This document shows positions 29,168 to 38,838 of a DNA stretch of 64,000 nt, piece after piece; position 1 is the stretch's first letter, and each line of letters begins with the position of its first letter. The stretch is from positions 124,001 through 188,000 of the forward strand of contig MDJB01000001.1 of the NCBI GenBank assembly GCA_001752465.1, in the 5' to 3' direction. Source of the DNA: Haemophilus quentini. GTDB taxonomy: Bacteria > Pseudomonadota > Gammaproteobacteria > Enterobacterales > Pasteurellaceae. Both the position numbers and the translations under genes were made by a program. The notes below the pieces were generated by a model that was given only the letters and a program-made list of their open reading frames with translations, had not been told where the DNA came from and did no database searches.

Positions 29168-29697
29168 TGAACAAAAAACTTATCTTTTTTGCACCGCTCT
29201 TTGTACTTTTAGGTGTGTGTGTATTATTAATTGCTGGGTTAAATCAAGATCCGAAAAAAATTGCGTCGGCTTTAATTGATAAACCTGTGCCAGAATTTTA
29301 TCAGGCTAACTTACTCGAATCTTCACAAATTGTAAGCCAGAAAGAGTTTCCTAAACAGCCATTTTTATTAAATGTGTGGGGCAGTTGGTGTGGTTATTGC
29401 AAGGAAGAACATCCTTTGTTAATTGAGATTGCAAAAACGTTGCCTATTGTGGGCGTGGATTATCGCGATAATCCTCAAAATGGCATTGAAATGCTTAAGC
29501 GAATGGGCAATCCTTTCGTCTTCACCATTGATGATAGCCAGGGTGAATTTGGATTAAAATTAGGCGTGGATGGCGCGCCAGAAACTTATCTTGTGGATGA
29601 AAATGGTGTGATTCGTTATCGTCATTCTGGTTTACTGGATAAAGAAACTTGGCAAACAGTATTTCTGCCAAAAATTGAAGCATTGAAGAACAAATGA
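29167..29697 (+). CDS. DsbE/CcmG-type thiol:disulfide interchange protein
   Basis: 176-aa membrane-tethered periplasmic thioredoxin that keeps apocytochrome or CcmH thiols reduced. N-terminal anchor at residues about 5-25 ([20 protein letters not shown]). Active site [13 protein letters not shown] at about residues 72-83. The cis-Pro region is [19 protein letters not shown]. It shares one base with nrfE upstream (TAATG) and overlaps the next gene by 4 bp (ATGA), so the three are translationally coupled. Probably the NrfX-like partner of this lyase. Confidence 0.9.
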   Translation: MNKKLIFFAPLFVLLGVCVLLIAGLNQDPKKIASALIDKPVPEFYQANLLESSQIVSQKEFPKQPFLLNVWGSWCGYCKEEHPLLIEIAKTLPIVGVDYRDNPQNGIEMLKRMGNPFVFTIDDSQGEFGLKLGVDGAPETYLVDENGVIRYRHSGLLDKETWQTVFLPKIEALKNK

Positions 29698-30851
29698 AAA
29701 GCATATTAGATATTTTTACTCGTGGTTTTATTCAGGTTCAAAAAACAGTCTTTTTTGCGACCACACTTTTATTCGCATTTTCCTTGTTCTCCCAAGCGAA
29801 AATAGTGGATACCTATCAATTTCAAAATCAAGATGATCGTACTCGCGCCGTAGAGTTGGCAAAATCTTTGCGATGCCCGCAATGTCAAAACCAAAATTTA
29901 GTGGAATCTAATTCTCCTATCGCTTATGACTTGCGTCTTGAAGTGTACAAAATGGTAGATGAGGGCAAAAGCAATCAGCAAATTATCGATCAAATGACGG
30001 CTAGATTTGGTGATTTTGTGAACTATAAACCGCCATTCAAATGGAATACGGCGTTATTGTGGCTGTTGCCAGTCGCTCTTTTAATTTTAGCTGCCGCATT
30101 GCTTTATTTCTCAAATAGAAAAAAATCTGCGCTATCTTCAGTCGAGCAGGGAAGTGCGTTGGAAAAAGAACAGAGATATTTTTCTGTTAATGCTGAGTCT
30201 CATTCGGATCCTAAGTTAAATGAACAAAAGACTTATTTTTTCGGGAAAACTAATCACAAACTTTCTTTTGTGATTTTCTTTTTATTAATTGCTAGTCCAA
30301 CCGCTTATTATTTTTCCCTAGATCGTTTTAGTCGTGTTCAACAAGGCGAGCAATCGATGATTGAGCAACATAATCAAAATGTTGAAATGAATGATGAACA
30401 CAAAAATGAAAATGTGATTGAGAAGATCCAAAATAAGCTGCGAACTGATCCGAATAATGCGGAAACTTGGCTTCAACTTGGGGAGGCCTATGTGCAGAAT
30501 AATGAATTTGATAGTGCGCTTATTGCTTATTCTAACGCGGAAAAAATATCAGGCAGTAAACCTAATATTTTAGGCTTGGCAGCCACCGCACTTTATTATC
30601 AAGCAGGTCAGCAAATGACCCCAAAAGTAGAACAACTTTTGAATGAAGCTCTGGCAAAAGATAAAAATGAAGTATCTAGCCTTTCTTTGTTGGCGACCAT
30701 TGCCTTAGAAAATCGTCAATATCCACAAGCCAGTGCGTATTTACAGCAATTATTAGATTCTGGTAATGCGGCAGTGGATCGTCGTTCTGTTATTCAACGA
30801 ATGAAGATGTTGGATTTTTTACAACGTGGTGAAAAAGGGCAAAATCCGTGA
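29694..30851 (+). CDS. CcmH/NrfF-NrfG fusion: heme lyase thiol subunit with TPR domain
   Basis: 385 aa. An N-terminal signal or anchor ([17 protein letters not shown]) precedes a CcmH/NrfF domain with the redox motif [14 protein letters not shown] (CxxC at residues 61-64) and [18 protein letters not shown] transmembrane helix follows at about 120-140, another at about 185-205 ([18 protein letters not shown]). The C-terminal NrfG-like TPR region at about 245-375 contains [20 protein letters not shown]. It joins NrfF and NrfG functions in one chain. Overlaps the DsbE-like gene by 4 bp and the following flavoprotein gene by 4 bp. Confidence 0.85.
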   Translation: MKSILDIFTRGFIQVQKTVFFATTLLFAFSLFSQAKIVDTYQFQNQDDRTRAVELAKSLRCPQCQNQNLVESNSPIAYDLRLEVYKMVDEGKSNQQIIDQMTARFGDFVNYKPPFKWNTALLWLLPVALLILAAALLYFSNRKKSALSSVEQGSALEKEQRYFSVNAESHSDPKLNEQKTYFFGKTNHKLSFVIFFLLIASPTAYYFSLDRFSRVQQGEQSMIEQHNQNVEMNDEHKNENVIEKIQNKLRTDPNNAETWLQLGEAYVQNNEFDSALIAYSNAEKISGSKPNILGLAATALYYQAGQQMTPKVEQLLNEALAKDKNEVSSLSLLATIALENRQYPQASAYLQQLLDSGNAAVDRRSVIQRMKMLDFLQRGEKGQNP

Positions 30852-32050
30852 GCCAATATTCTGAAAACATTATTATTGGTGCAGGGGCAGCAGGATTATT
30901 TTGTGCCGCACTGTTGGCTAAGTTAGGCAAGTCGGTGACAGTTTTCGACAACGGCAAAAAAATCGGACGTAAGATTTTGATGTCGGGCGGTGGGTTTTGT
31001 AATTTCACCAATTTAGAGGTTACGCCCGCTCATTATCTTTCGCAAAATCCTCATTTCGTCAAATCGGCACTAGCTCGTTATACCAACTGGGATTTTATTT
31101 CTTTAGTAGCGGAGCAGGGGATTGCTTATCACGAAAAGGAATTAGGGCAATTATTTTGCGATGATGGCGCAGAACAGATTGTTGAAATGCTGAAATCTGA
31201 ATGCGATAAATATGGTGCTAAGATTTTATTGCGTAGCGAAGTTTCTCAAGTTGAACGGATTCAAAATAATGAAAAAGTGCGTTTTGTTTTACAGTTAAAT
31301 TCAACTCAATGGCAATGTAAAAATTTGATTGTTGCCACAGGTGGGCTTTCTATGCCAGGGCTTGGCGCTACACCATTTGGCTATCAAATTGCAGAACAAT
31401 TTGGTATTCCTGTTATTCCTCCACGCGCCAGTTTGGTGCCTTTTACGTATCGAGAAACAGATAAATTTTTAACCGCACTTTCAGGTATTAGTTTGCCAGT
31501 CACGATCACGGCACAGTGCGGAAAATCTTTTCATAACCAGCTTTTGTTTACTCATCGTGGTATTTCAGGCCCTGCGGTGTTGCAAATTTCCAATTATTGG
31601 CAGCCAACTGAGTCTGTAGAAATCGATTTATTACCGAACCACAATGTGGAAGAGGAAATTAATCAAGCAAAACAACATTCATCAAAACAAATGTTGAAAA
31701 CCATTTTGGTTCGATTACTTCCGAAAAAATTGGTCGAGCTTTGGATTGAACAAGGCATTGTGCAAGATGAAGTTATCGCTAACATCAGTAAAGTGCGGGT
31801 AAAAAATCTAGTGGATTTTATTCATCGCTGGGAATTTACTCCAAATGGCACGGAAGGCTATCGTACGGCAGAAGTGACAATGGGCGGGGTGGATACTAAA
31901 GTAATTTCTTCTAAAACAATGGAAAGCAACCAAGTCAGCGGCTTGTATTTTATTGGTGAAGTATTGGATGTGACGGGCTGGCTCGGTGGTTATAATTTCC
32001 AATGGGCATGGAGTTCAGCTTATGCTTGTGCGATGGCGATTGCGGAATAG
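30848..32050 (+). CDS. NAD(P)/FAD-dependent oxidoreductase, BaiN/HI0933 family
   Basis: 400-aa flavoprotein. The GTG start at 30848 overlaps the preceding stop (GTGA); it gives [20 protein letters not shown], placing the FAD-binding GxGxxG at residues 11-16. Further family features are GRKILMSGGGFCNFTN (about 42-57), ATGGLSMPGLG and the C-terminal GEVLDVTGWLGGYNFQWAWS. HI0933-like proteins (PF03486) are widespread, but I know of no firm role in this organism. Translational coupling to heme-lyase genes may be positional only. An uptake signal is at 31472-31480. Confidence 0.9.
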   Translation: MSQYSENIIIGAGAAGLFCAALLAKLGKSVTVFDNGKKIGRKILMSGGGFCNFTNLEVTPAHYLSQNPHFVKSALARYTNWDFISLVAEQGIAYHEKELGQLFCDDGAEQIVEMLKSECDKYGAKILLRSEVSQVERIQNNEKVRFVLQLNSTQWQCKNLIVATGGLSMPGLGATPFGYQIAEQFGIPVIPPRASLVPFTYRETDKFLTALSGISLPVTITAQCGKSFHNQLLFTHRGISGPAVLQISNYWQPTESVEIDLLPNHNVEEEINQAKQHSSKQMLKTILVRLLPKKLVELWIEQGIVQDEVIANISKVRVKNLVDFIHRWEFTPNGTEGYRTAEVTMGGVDTKVISSKTMESNQVSGLYFIGEVLDVTGWLGGYNFQWAWSSAYACAMAIAE

Positions 32051-32078
32051 GACAGAGGACTTATCGGATTATTGGTTT

Positions 32079-32108
32079 AGGAGGATAAAAATATCCTCCT
32101 TTTTTATT
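32079..32108. terminator. Bidirectional-looking terminator between convergent flavoprotein and fklB
   Basis: Perfect 9-bp stem AGGAGGATA / TATCCTCCT with AAAA loop (32079-32100), followed by a T-run; mainly for the plus-strand gene. Confidence 0.82.
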
Positions 32109-32113
32109 TTAGA

Positions 32114-32737
32114 TTAAAGAATATCTAATAATTCTACTTCAAATACGAGTGTTGAGAATGGCGAAATTGATGCGCCTGCGCCGCGTTCACCGTAAGCAAG
32201 TTCGTGTGGAATAGTGAGTTTCCATTTAGAACCAACAGGCATCATTTGTAATGCTTCAACCCAACCACGGATTACACCATTTACAGGGAATTCAGCTGGT
32301 GTGCCACGAGCCACAGAGCTGTCGAATACGGTGCCATCTGGTAATGTACCTGTGTAGTGTACACGCACTTTATCTATTGCGGATGGTTTTGCACCATTGC
32401 CTTCAGTTATGATTTCGTATTGCAAACCGCTGTCGGTTACGTTTACGCCCGCTTTTTTCGCATTTTCTTCTAAGAATTTTTTGCCTTCTTCTTCAATGGC
32501 TTTAAATTGTGTTTGTTGTGCTTCTGCTGCTTGTTGTTGAAGTGCTTGAACCGAATGCATTAACTCATTGATGTCTAATGCTGGCTGATTATGATTTAAT
32601 GCGTCAAAAATACCTTTCGTTACAGCTTCAACGGTGATTTCCATTTGGCTATCGGCTAATTGTTGTCCAATTTGTAAACCAATACCGTAGCTACCTTTTT
32701 CAGAAATGCTTTCTAATTTTACTTGTTCAAAATTCAT
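32114..32737 (-). CDS. fklB: FKBP-type peptidyl-prolyl isomerase (FklB-like)
   Basis: 207 aa. The N-terminal helical dimerisation region ([20 protein letters not shown]) is followed by a C-terminal FKBP domain from about residue 115 with [36 protein letters not shown] and [12 protein letters not shown]. No signal peptide is seen ([10 protein letters not shown]), so it should be cytoplasmic, unlike FkpA. It is 24 bp downstream of psd on the same strand. Confidence 0.92.
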   Translation of the reverse strand: MNFEQVKLESISEKGSYGIGLQIGQQLADSQMEITVEAVTKGIFDALNHNQPALDINELMHSVQALQQQAAEAQQTQFKAIEEEGKKFLEENAKKAGVNVTDSGLQYEIITEGNGAKPSAIDKVRVHYTGTLPDGTVFDSSVARGTPAEFPVNGVIRGWVEALQMMPVGSKWKLTIPHELAYGERGAGASISPFSTLVFEVELLDIL

Positions 32738-32761
32738 TTGATGTTTTCCTTTCGTTAAAAA

Positions 32762-33634
32762 TTATTTTTTATATGCCAAGATTTCGCCCATGTGAACAGG
32801 TTCGTTGACGCTTAAATGATCAGCTAAACGGACTTGATTTGCTTGGAATAAATTAACCACAGTCGAGCCAAGTTGGAACCAACCCATTTCTTGACCTTTC
32901 AATAATTTGACCGCCCTTTCGCCTTCATAAGTCCAAGTTTTCACTTCGTTGTGGCGTGGTGGATTAATTACGCCCGCCCAAGTTGTGCCAATACTTGCAG
33001 TGATTGTTGCGCCGACTAAAATTTGTACCATTGTGCCAAATTCAGTATCAAATACACAAATCACACGTTCATTACGCGCAAATAAATTTGGTACATGTTG
33101 GGCTAAAAATGGGTTTACAGAGAACAAATCACCTGGCACATAAATCATTTTGCGTAGCGTACCATCGCACGGCATATGTACTCGGTGATAATCACGAGGA
33201 GAAAGATAAGTGGTAGCAAATTCACCATTTTTGAAGGTTTCCACTAATTCTTTATCTTCTGCCAGTAAGTCTTCTAGGCTGAAAAAATGCCCTTTTGCTT
33301 GCAATAAAAGATTATCGTCAATATGACCGCACTCGCTAATGCGACCATCAGCAGGTAAACAAAGTGCGGTAGGATTTTGATTAATTGGACGCGCGTTTTC
33401 TTTTAACGGACGAATAAAAAATTCATTAAAACTTGTGTAATCAGAAAATTGTTCTTTTTGCGCTATGCTCATATCAATGTTGTATTTTTTCGCAAAAGCT
33501 TTAATTACAACATGGGTTAGTACACCCCATTTTTGTTTAGCAAACCAGCCTGCAATTTGAGTTAAATAAATTTGCGGCATGACATATTGAAATGCCACTT
33601 TTAAGCGTTGCCAATAAGAATTTGAAGTCATCAT
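32762..33634 (-). CDS. psd: Phosphatidylserine decarboxylase proenzyme
   Basis: Makes phosphatidylethanolamine; the proenzyme cleaves itself to form a pyruvoyl group. 290 aa. The self-cleavage motif LGST is at about residues 255-258 (MGWFQLGSTVVNLF); catalytic His motifs are DYHRVHMPCDG and the metal-site segment DGRISECG. Two adjacent ATG codons begin the frame (MMTSNSYWQRLK). Divergent from the yceD-rpmF-fatty-acid cluster. Uptake signal at 33362-33370. Confidence 0.97.
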   Translation of the reverse strand: MMTSNSYWQRLKVAFQYVMPQIYLTQIAGWFAKQKWGVLTHVVIKAFAKKYNIDMSIAQKEQFSDYTSFNEFFIRPLKENARPINQNPTALCLPADGRISECGHIDDNLLLQAKGHFFSLEDLLAEDKELVETFKNGEFATTYLSPRDYHRVHMPCDGTLRKMIYVPGDLFSVNPFLAQHVPNLFARNERVICVFDTEFGTMVQILVGATITASIGTTWAGVINPPRHNEVKTWTYEGERAVKLLKGQEMGWFQLGSTVVNLFQANQVRLADHLSVNEPVHMGEILAYKK

Positions 33635-33752
33635 TATCTTTCCTTGTTAAAAAAAGAGGCGTGATTATAGCAATTTTTGTTATAGTTCCAACCTTTTTAG
33701 TTACTGGATAATTTCCTTTATTGAGTTATCCAATAAAAAATGTGATTTCCCT

Positions 33753-33781
33753 TTGACTATCTTCGCAACAACAGGTAATAT
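33753..33781 (+). promoter_or_regulatory. Predicted promoter of yceD-rpmF-fab cluster, placing the start of transcription almost at the yceD ATG
   Basis: -35 TTGACT (33753-33758), 17-bp spacer, -10 TAATAT (33776-33781). Transcription would start near 33787-33789, and the yceD ATG is at 33791. No Shine-Dalgarno is present before that ATG. Confidence 0.6.
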
Positions 33782-33790
33782 TCACGCCCT

Positions 33791-34315
33791 ATGCAAAAGG
33801 TAAAACTACCCCTAACCGTTGATCCAGTAAAAGATGCTCAAAGACGGCTTGATTATGTTGGCTATTATGCTGCTAATCGGCTTGAGCGTTTGGCGGAATC
33901 AGTGGTAAACGTGCTCGGCGATGCACAGGTAACATTATTGTTTTATATTGATCCACAAAAATTAGTGGTGATGAAAGGCAAAGTGCAAGTTGATGTTGAA
34001 TTAGAATGTCAGCGTTGTAACGAACCTTACAAACAAACATTGGAATGTGAGTTTACTTATAGTCCAGTGGCTAATTGGGATCAAGCTGATGTATTGCCGG
34101 AAATTTATGAGCCAATCGAGTTCAATGAGTTTGGCGAAATAGATTTAATTGGCACGGTGGAAGATGAGCTAATTTTAGCTTTGCCACCTGTACCAATGCA
34201 TTCATCTGAACACTGTGAAGTGTCCGCGCAGGAACAGGTTTTTGGCGAATTGCCTGACGAATTGGCAAAAAAACCGAACCCGTTCGCTGTATTAGCTAAT
34301 TTAAAGCAAAAGTAA
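33791..34315 (+). CDS. yceD: 23S rRNA accumulation protein YceD (DUF177)
   Basis: 174 aa, needed for normal 23S rRNA levels in E. coli; detailed mechanism not known to me. The ATG at 33791 ([20 protein letters not shown]) is the family start. The conserved CxxC element is [11 protein letters not shown] at about residues 74-84, and the C-terminal Cys/Pro-rich part is [14 protein letters not shown]. Directly followed by rpmF (22 bp), the widely conserved yceD-rpmF-plsX-fab order. Confidence 0.92.
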
Positions 34316-34337
34316 ATTAAATTTAGGAGTATGGCCA

Positions 34338-34508
34338 ATGGCTGTTCAACAAAATAAAAAATCTCGTTCACGTCGTGACATGCGTCGTTCACACGATGCG
34401 TTAACTACTGCTGCAGTATCAGTGGATAAAGCAAGCGGTGAAACTCACTTACGCCACCATGTAACTGCAGACGGTTACTACCGTGGTCGTAAAGTGATCA
34501 ATAAGTAA
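34338..34508 (+). CDS. rpmF: 50S ribosomal protein L32
   Basis: 56 aa: [20 protein letters not shown], then [20 protein letters not shown] and [15 protein letters not shown]. The [18 protein letters not shown] start is diagnostic. No CxxC zinc motif. Ribosome site AGGAG at 34324-34328. plsX follows after 21 bp. Confidence 0.98.
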
Positions 34509-34529
34509 TTTTTACTTATAGGTATTCAC

Positions 34530-35549
34530 TTGACTCGTCTAACCTTGGCGTTAGATGTGATGGGCGGGGACATTGGTCCCCGTGTTACTGTCCCTGCCTC
34601 TATTTTAGCATTGGAAAATGATCCTGAGCTTTCTTTAATCCTCTTTGGTGATAGTCAACAAATTTCTCCTCTTCTCAATAACTGTTCTCAATCAATTTTA
34701 GAACGAATACAAGTTCAACATTGCTCAAGTGTTATCGAAAATAATCAAGGCATATCTTATGCATTGCGTCATAGTAAAGGTACATCAATGCGTTTAGCAT
34801 TGGAATCTGTACAACGTGGCGAAGCGCAAGGTTGTGTAAGTGCGGGCAATACAGCTGCATTAATGGGATTATCGAAGATTTTATTACAGCCTTTACAAGG
34901 CATTGCACGCCCTGCATTGATTTCTTTGATTCCTACCATTGATGGTGAAAAATCAGTGATGTTAGATCTTGGTGCAAATATTGAGTGTAGTGCGGAAAAT
35001 CTTTATCAATTTGCTATAATGGGCGCGATTTTTGCTGAAGCTCGACTTAATTTGGTGTATCCGAGAATTGGATTATTGAATATTGGTATTGAAGAAATTA
35101 AAGGCCATCAATCTATTCGTGATGTCGCTAATTTACTGCAAAAATCAACCGCACTTAATTATGTCGGATTTATCGAAGGTGACGTTTTACTGAATGGAAA
35201 AGCCGACGTGATTGTGAGTGATGGATTTGCAGGCAATATAGCGTTGAAAACCTTAGAAGGGGCGGTGAGAAATTTGTTATCTCTGTTTAAAGATAAAGCG
35301 AATTCACGTTTTATAAAGCCTATTCTTGCTTGGCTTTTTCGCTTTGTATTTAAACAAAGCTATAAACGCTTGAAACGAATTAATCCTGATGAATATAATG
35401 GCGCATCACTTATTGGCTTAAAAGCTGTGGTGGTAAAAAGCCACGGTAGCGCAAATGTGAATGCTTTTGCTCATGCTATTGCTGATGCCGCTTTTCAAGC
35501 TCGCCAGCAACTTCCAGAAAAAATATTGGCTGGGCTTGCTCGTTATTAA
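34530..35549 (+). CDS. plsX: Phosphate acyltransferase PlsX
   Basis: Makes acyl-phosphate from acyl-ACP for phosphatidic acid synthesis; peripheral membrane enzyme. 339 aa with a TTG start at 34530 (TRLTLALDVMGGDIGP); the conserved ALDxMGGDxGP motif must lie at the N-terminus and no upstream ATG fits. Other motifs: GCVSAGNTAALMG (about 100-112) and VSDGFAGNIALKTLEG (about 229-244). Between rpmF and fabH as in most gamma-proteobacteria. Uptake signal at 35148-35156. Confidence 0.97.
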   Translation: MTRLTLALDVMGGDIGPRVTVPASILALENDPELSLILFGDSQQISPLLNNCSQSILERIQVQHCSSVIENNQGISYALRHSKGTSMRLALESVQRGEAQGCVSAGNTAALMGLSKILLQPLQGIARPALISLIPTIDGEKSVMLDLGANIECSAENLYQFAIMGAIFAEARLNLVYPRIGLLNIGIEEIKGHQSIRDVANLLQKSTALNYVGFIEGDVLLNGKADVIVSDGFAGNIALKTLEGAVRNLLSLFKDKANSRFIKPILAWLFRFVFKQSYKRLKRINPDEYNGASLIGLKAVVVKSHGSANVNAFAHAIADAAFQARQQLPEKILAGLARY

Positions 35550-35569
35550 TGACTTAATTTTTATTTATT

Positions 35570-36520
35570 ATGAATAGCAGAATTTTATCTACTGGTAGTT
35601 ATTTACCAAGCTACATCCGCACAAATGCAGAATTGGAAAGAATCGTTGATACATCAGATGAATGGATTGTCACTCGTTCCGGTATTCGTGAGCGTCGTAT
35701 CGCAGCGGCAGATGAAACTGTTGCAACAATGGGATTTGAAGCAGCAAAAAATGCAATAGAAGCTGCTCAAATTAATCCTCAAGATATTGAACTGATTATT
35801 GTTGCAACTACAAGTCACTCACACGCTTATCCAAGTGCGGCTTGCCAAGTGCAAGGTTTATTAAATATCGATGATGCGATTTCTTTTGATTTGGCAGCCG
35901 CTTGTACAGGCTTTGTCTATGCATTGAGCGTGGCAGATCAATTTATTCGTGCCAGCAAGGTGAAAAAAGCCTTAGTGATAGGCTCAGATCTCAATTCTCG
36001 TAAATTAGATGAAACTGATCGCAGCACCGTTGTGCTATTTGGTGATGGTGCGGGAGCGGTCATTCTTGAAGCGAGTGAACAAGAAGGAATTATCTCCACC
36101 CATTTACATGCTTCAGCAGATAAAAATAATGCGCTTGTTTTAGCTCAGCCAGAACGTGGTGTAGAAAAATCTGGCTATATTGAAATGCAAGGTAACGAAA
36201 CATTCAAATTGGCAGTTCGTGAACTTTCAAATGTGGTGGAAGAGACACTTTTAGCAAATAATTTGGATAAAAAAGATTTAGACTGGCTTGTGCCACACCA
36301 AGCAAATTTACGTATTATTACAGCGACAGCTAAAAAATTAGAAATGGATATGTCGCAAGTGGTGGTCACGTTAGATAAATATGCTAACAACAGTGCCGCT
36401 ACTGTGCCTGTTGCTTTAGATGAGGCCGTTCGAGATGGCCGTATTCAACGTGGGCAGTTACTATTATTAGAAGCCTTTGGCGGTGGTTGGACTTGGGGTT
36501 CAGCGTTAGTACGCTTCTAA
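35570..36520 (+). CDS. fabH: 3-oxoacyl-ACP synthase III
   Basis: Starts fatty acid synthesis by condensing acetyl-CoA with malonyl-ACP. 316 aa. Catalytic Cys112 in [11 protein letters not shown], His in [10 protein letters not shown] and Asn in [10 protein letters not shown]. The C-terminal [13 protein letters not shown] is typical. 20 bp after plsX; separated from fabD by 366 bp of repeat-rich sequence. Confidence 0.98.
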   Translation: MNSRILSTGSYLPSYIRTNAELERIVDTSDEWIVTRSGIRERRIAAADETVATMGFEAAKNAIEAAQINPQDIELIIVATTSHSHAYPSAACQVQGLLNIDDAISFDLAAACTGFVYALSVADQFIRASKVKKALVIGSDLNSRKLDETDRSTVVLFGDGAGAVILEASEQEGIISTHLHASADKNNALVLAQPERGVEKSGYIEMQGNETFKLAVRELSNVVEETLLANNLDKKDLDWLVPHQANLRIITATAKKLEMDMSQVVVTLDKYANNSAATVPVALDEAVRDGRIQRGQLLLLEAFGGGWTWGSALVRF

Positions 36521-36663
36521 TTAATTTGTTAGAATAGGTAAGTAATTTAAAAAGTGCGGTTAATTTTGAATTCATTTTAAGAACAAAAAATATTTTGAGT
36601 TTTGACCTCACTTTAAATCGGAGAAAGAACAAATTGGGTTCCCTTCTTTTCCACCTTTGTAGA

Positions 36664-36735
36664 ATTGAATTTGTAGGAAATTTTCGTCTGTTTGAGCGTA
36701 GCGAGTTCAGAAAATTTCCGTTAAGCAAATTCAAT
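36664..36735. repeat. Long imperfect palindrome with GAGCGTAGCGAG core in the fabH-fabD gap
   Basis: Two nested perfect 10-bp stems: ATTGAATTTG (36664-36673) with CAAATTCAAT (36726-36735), and GGAAATTTTC (36676-36685) with GAAAATTTCC (36710-36719). The loop holds the dyad GAGCGTAGCGAG. I recall similar GAGCG-AGCGAG palindromes scattered in Pasteurellaceae genomes, so this is probably a dispersed palindromic repeat. No protein is likely encoded. Confidence 0.6.
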
Positions 36736-36778
36736 GGAACAAAAGGAATAAGGAAAAGGAGGGGCGCTTTTCTTTTTG

Positions 36779-36827
36779 CTTACTTTTTCTTTGGCGAGGC
36801 AAAGAAAAAGTAAGTCGCCATCGGCGA
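36779..36827. repeat. Perfect 15-bp inverted repeat plus small hairpin before fabD
   Basis: CTTACTTTTTCTTTG (36779-36793) and CAAAGAAAAAGTAAG (36800-36814) with loop GCGAGG, followed directly by the small hairpin TCGCC-ATC-GGCGA. Together with the palindrome at 36664-36735 it fills most of the 366-bp gap between fabH and fabD. It sits about 60 bp upstream of the fabD start and could slow or terminate read-through from fabH; there is no T-run on the plus strand after it. Confidence 0.6.
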
Positions 36828-36886
36828 AACCCGATTTTAATTATCGAAGAAGAATTCTCAATTAAAAAACAATAGGACAAAACATA

Positions 36887-37825
36887 ATGAAAAAATTCGC
36901 AATGGTCTTCCCAGGTCAAGGCTCCCAAACTGTCGGTATGCTTGCTGATCTTGCCACTGAATATCCAATCGTTACTGAAACATTTAAACAAGCATCTGAT
37001 GCGCTTGGTTATGATTTATGGTATCTTGTTCAACAAGGTCCTGCTGAAGAACTTAATAAAACATGGCAAACTCAGCCCGCACTTTTGGCCGCTTCAGTAG
37101 CTATTTATCGCGTATGGCAAGAAAAATTTCCTCAATTAAAACCAGAAGTAATGGCAGGCCATAGCTTAGGTGAGTATTCTGCGTTAGTTTGTGCTGGCGT
37201 GTTGGATTTCCAAGATGCGATTAAATTAGTGGAATTGCGCGGAAAATTAATGCAACAAGCTGTGCCTGAAGGCACTGGCACAATGTATGCAATTATTGGT
37301 TTGGATAATGAAGCGATTATTAATGCTTGTAAACAAGCAGAAGAAGGTGAAGTTGTATCAGCGGTGAATTTTAACTCACCAGGCCAAGTAGTTATCTCTG
37401 GCACGAAAGCTGCAGTTGAGCGTGCGGCGGCATTATGTAAAGAAGCAGGCGCTAAGCGCGCATTGTCATTAGCCGTGAGCGTACCTTCTCACTGTGCCTT
37501 GATGAAACCAGCAGCCGAGCAATTAGCGGTAACACTTGAGAATATTCAAATTAATTCACCAACAACATCGGTATTAAATAACGTTGATGTGAAAGCTGAA
37601 ACTAAAGGTGCAAAAATTCGTACCGCACTTGTTCGTCAGTTATATAGCCCAGTTCGTTGGACTGAAACAGTTGAAAAAATGGCGCAAGATGGTGTTCTAG
37701 CGCTTGTTGAAGTGGGGCCAGGTAAAGTATTAAATGGTTTAACTAAACGCATTGTGGGTGATTTACAAGCTATATCAGTAAATGATGTTGTATCATTCAA
37801 TGCTGTAGAAGAATTTTTAGCGTAA
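36887..37825 (+). CDS. fabD: Malonyl-CoA:ACP transacylase
   Basis: Loads malonate onto ACP for chain elongation. 312 aa. N-terminal VFPGQGSQ, active Ser93 in GHSLGEYSALV, and His in SVPSHCALM. The start (MKKFAMVFPGQGSQTVGMLA) follows an AATAGGACA region. fabG follows after 12 bp with AAGGAAG. Uptake signal at 37622-37630. Confidence 0.98.
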   Translation: MKKFAMVFPGQGSQTVGMLADLATEYPIVTETFKQASDALGYDLWYLVQQGPAEELNKTWQTQPALLAASVAIYRVWQEKFPQLKPEVMAGHSLGEYSALVCAGVLDFQDAIKLVELRGKLMQQAVPEGTGTMYAIIGLDNEAIINACKQAEEGEVVSAVNFNSPGQVVISGTKAAVERAAALCKEAGAKRALSLAVSVPSHCALMKPAAEQLAVTLENIQINSPTTSVLNNVDVKAETKGAKIRTALVRQLYSPVRWTETVEKMAQDGVLALVEVGPGKVLNGLTKRIVGDLQAISVNDVVSFNAVEEFLA

Positions 37826-37837
37826 AAGGAAGAAAAA

Positions 37838-38566
37838 ATGCAAGGTAAAATTGCTTTAGTGACAGGGGCTACTCGTGGTATCGGTCGTGCGATTGCAGAA
37901 GAACTTAGTTCAAAAGGTGTGTTTGTAATTGGTACCGCAACATCTGAAAAAGGTGCAGAGGCAATTTCTGCATATTTAGGAGATAAAGGTAAAGGTTTAG
38001 TTTTAAACGTAACGGATAAAGAATCTATTGAAACTTTACTTGAACAAATAAAAAATGATTTTGGCGATATTGATATTCTCGTGAATAACGCAGGTATTAC
38101 TCGCGATAATTTATTGATGCGTATGAAAGATGATGAGTGGTTTGATATTATGCAAACTAACTTAACTTCGGTGTATCATCTTTCTAAAGCTATGTTACGT
38201 TCAATGATGAAAAAACGTTTTGGTCGTATTATCAATATTGGTTCAGTGGTTGGTTCAATGGGTAATCTAGGACAAACTAACTATTGTGCGGCAAAAGCGG
38301 GTGTGATTGGTTTCTCTAAATCTTTAGCGAAAGAAGTGGCTGCACGTGGCATTACTGTAAATGTGGTTGCACCTGGTTTTATTGCAACGGATATGACAGA
38401 AGTCCTTACTGATGAACAAAAAGCGGGTATTTTATCTAATGTTCCAGCAGGTCGTTTAGGCGAAGCTAAAGATATTGCTAAAGCCGTTACTTTCTTAGCT
38501 TCTGATGATGCGGCTTACATTACAGGCACAACGTTGCATGTAAATGGTGGTTTATATATGAGCTAA
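37838..38566 (+). CDS. fabG: 3-oxoacyl-ACP reductase
   Basis: NADPH-dependent second step of each elongation round. 242 aa short-chain dehydrogenase. GATRGIG near residue 10 binds NADPH; NNAG at about 86-89; catalytic Ser in IGSVVGS and Tyr/Lys in YCAAKAGV (about 149-153). The C-terminal GGLYMS matches FabG. Its stop overlaps the 5' arm of a terminator. Confidence 0.98.
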   Translation: MQGKIALVTGATRGIGRAIAEELSSKGVFVIGTATSEKGAEAISAYLGDKGKGLVLNVTDKESIETLLEQIKNDFGDIDILVNNAGITRDNLLMRMKDDEWFDIMQTNLTSVYHLSKAMLRSMMKKRFGRIINIGSVVGSMGNLGQTNYCAAKAGVIGFSKSLAKEVAARGITVNVVAPGFIATDMTEVLTDEQKAGILSNVPAGRLGEAKDIAKAVTFLASDDAAYITGTTLHVNGGLYMS

Positions 38567-38587
38567 TGCTGAAAATCAGCATTTTTC
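38566..38587 (+). terminator. Rho-independent terminator after fabG
   Basis: Stem ATGCTGA (38566-38572) / TCAGCAT (38576-38582) with AAA loop, then TTTTCTTT. It begins at the fabG stop codon and uncouples acpP from the fabH-G genes. Confidence 0.8.
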
Positions 38588-38838
38588 TTTATTTGGACTT
38601 GAGTGGCGTTCTAAACACAAAATCATAGCCAAATATTTTAGATAATGTTAGAATCCCATTCGCAGTGTAGCTTGGTTACGCCTTGAGCGTATGCAAAGGT
38701 ACGTAACTATTTTTAATGTGTGTATTCAGATTGCCCATTTTGTGGTGCGACCAGCCTATAAAATAGTTGCAAGTTGATAAAAAATACATACACTAACCTC
38801 TCTTTTATGAGTTAAAACCAACAAAATAGGAAAAACAA
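38588..38838 (+). other. acpP upstream region, no gene
   Basis: 251 bp between the fabG terminator and acpP without a coding frame. It contains inverted repeats GTTACG / CGTAAC (about 38673-38710) with inner CGTA / TACG, and AACTATTTT / AAAATAGTT (about 38706-38768), so the acpP transcript may have a structured leader. I could not identify a promoter or a FabR/FadR-type operator with confidence. Confidence 0.35.

Noticed and set aside
27260-30851. Standard ccmF-ccmG-ccmH cytochrome c maturation operon
   Set aside because: No ccmABCDE genes are adjacent and the third protein fuses CcmH and TPR parts, so the NrfEFG reading is preferred; not fully excluded.
32114-32737. Periplasmic FkpA/Mip-type isomerase
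   Set aside because: The N-terminus [10 protein letters not shown] has no signal peptide, so FklB-like is the better label.
36595-36991. Lys/Phe-rich short ORFs in the fabH-fabD gap
   Set aside because: They consist of translated palindromic repeats and lack ribosome sites.
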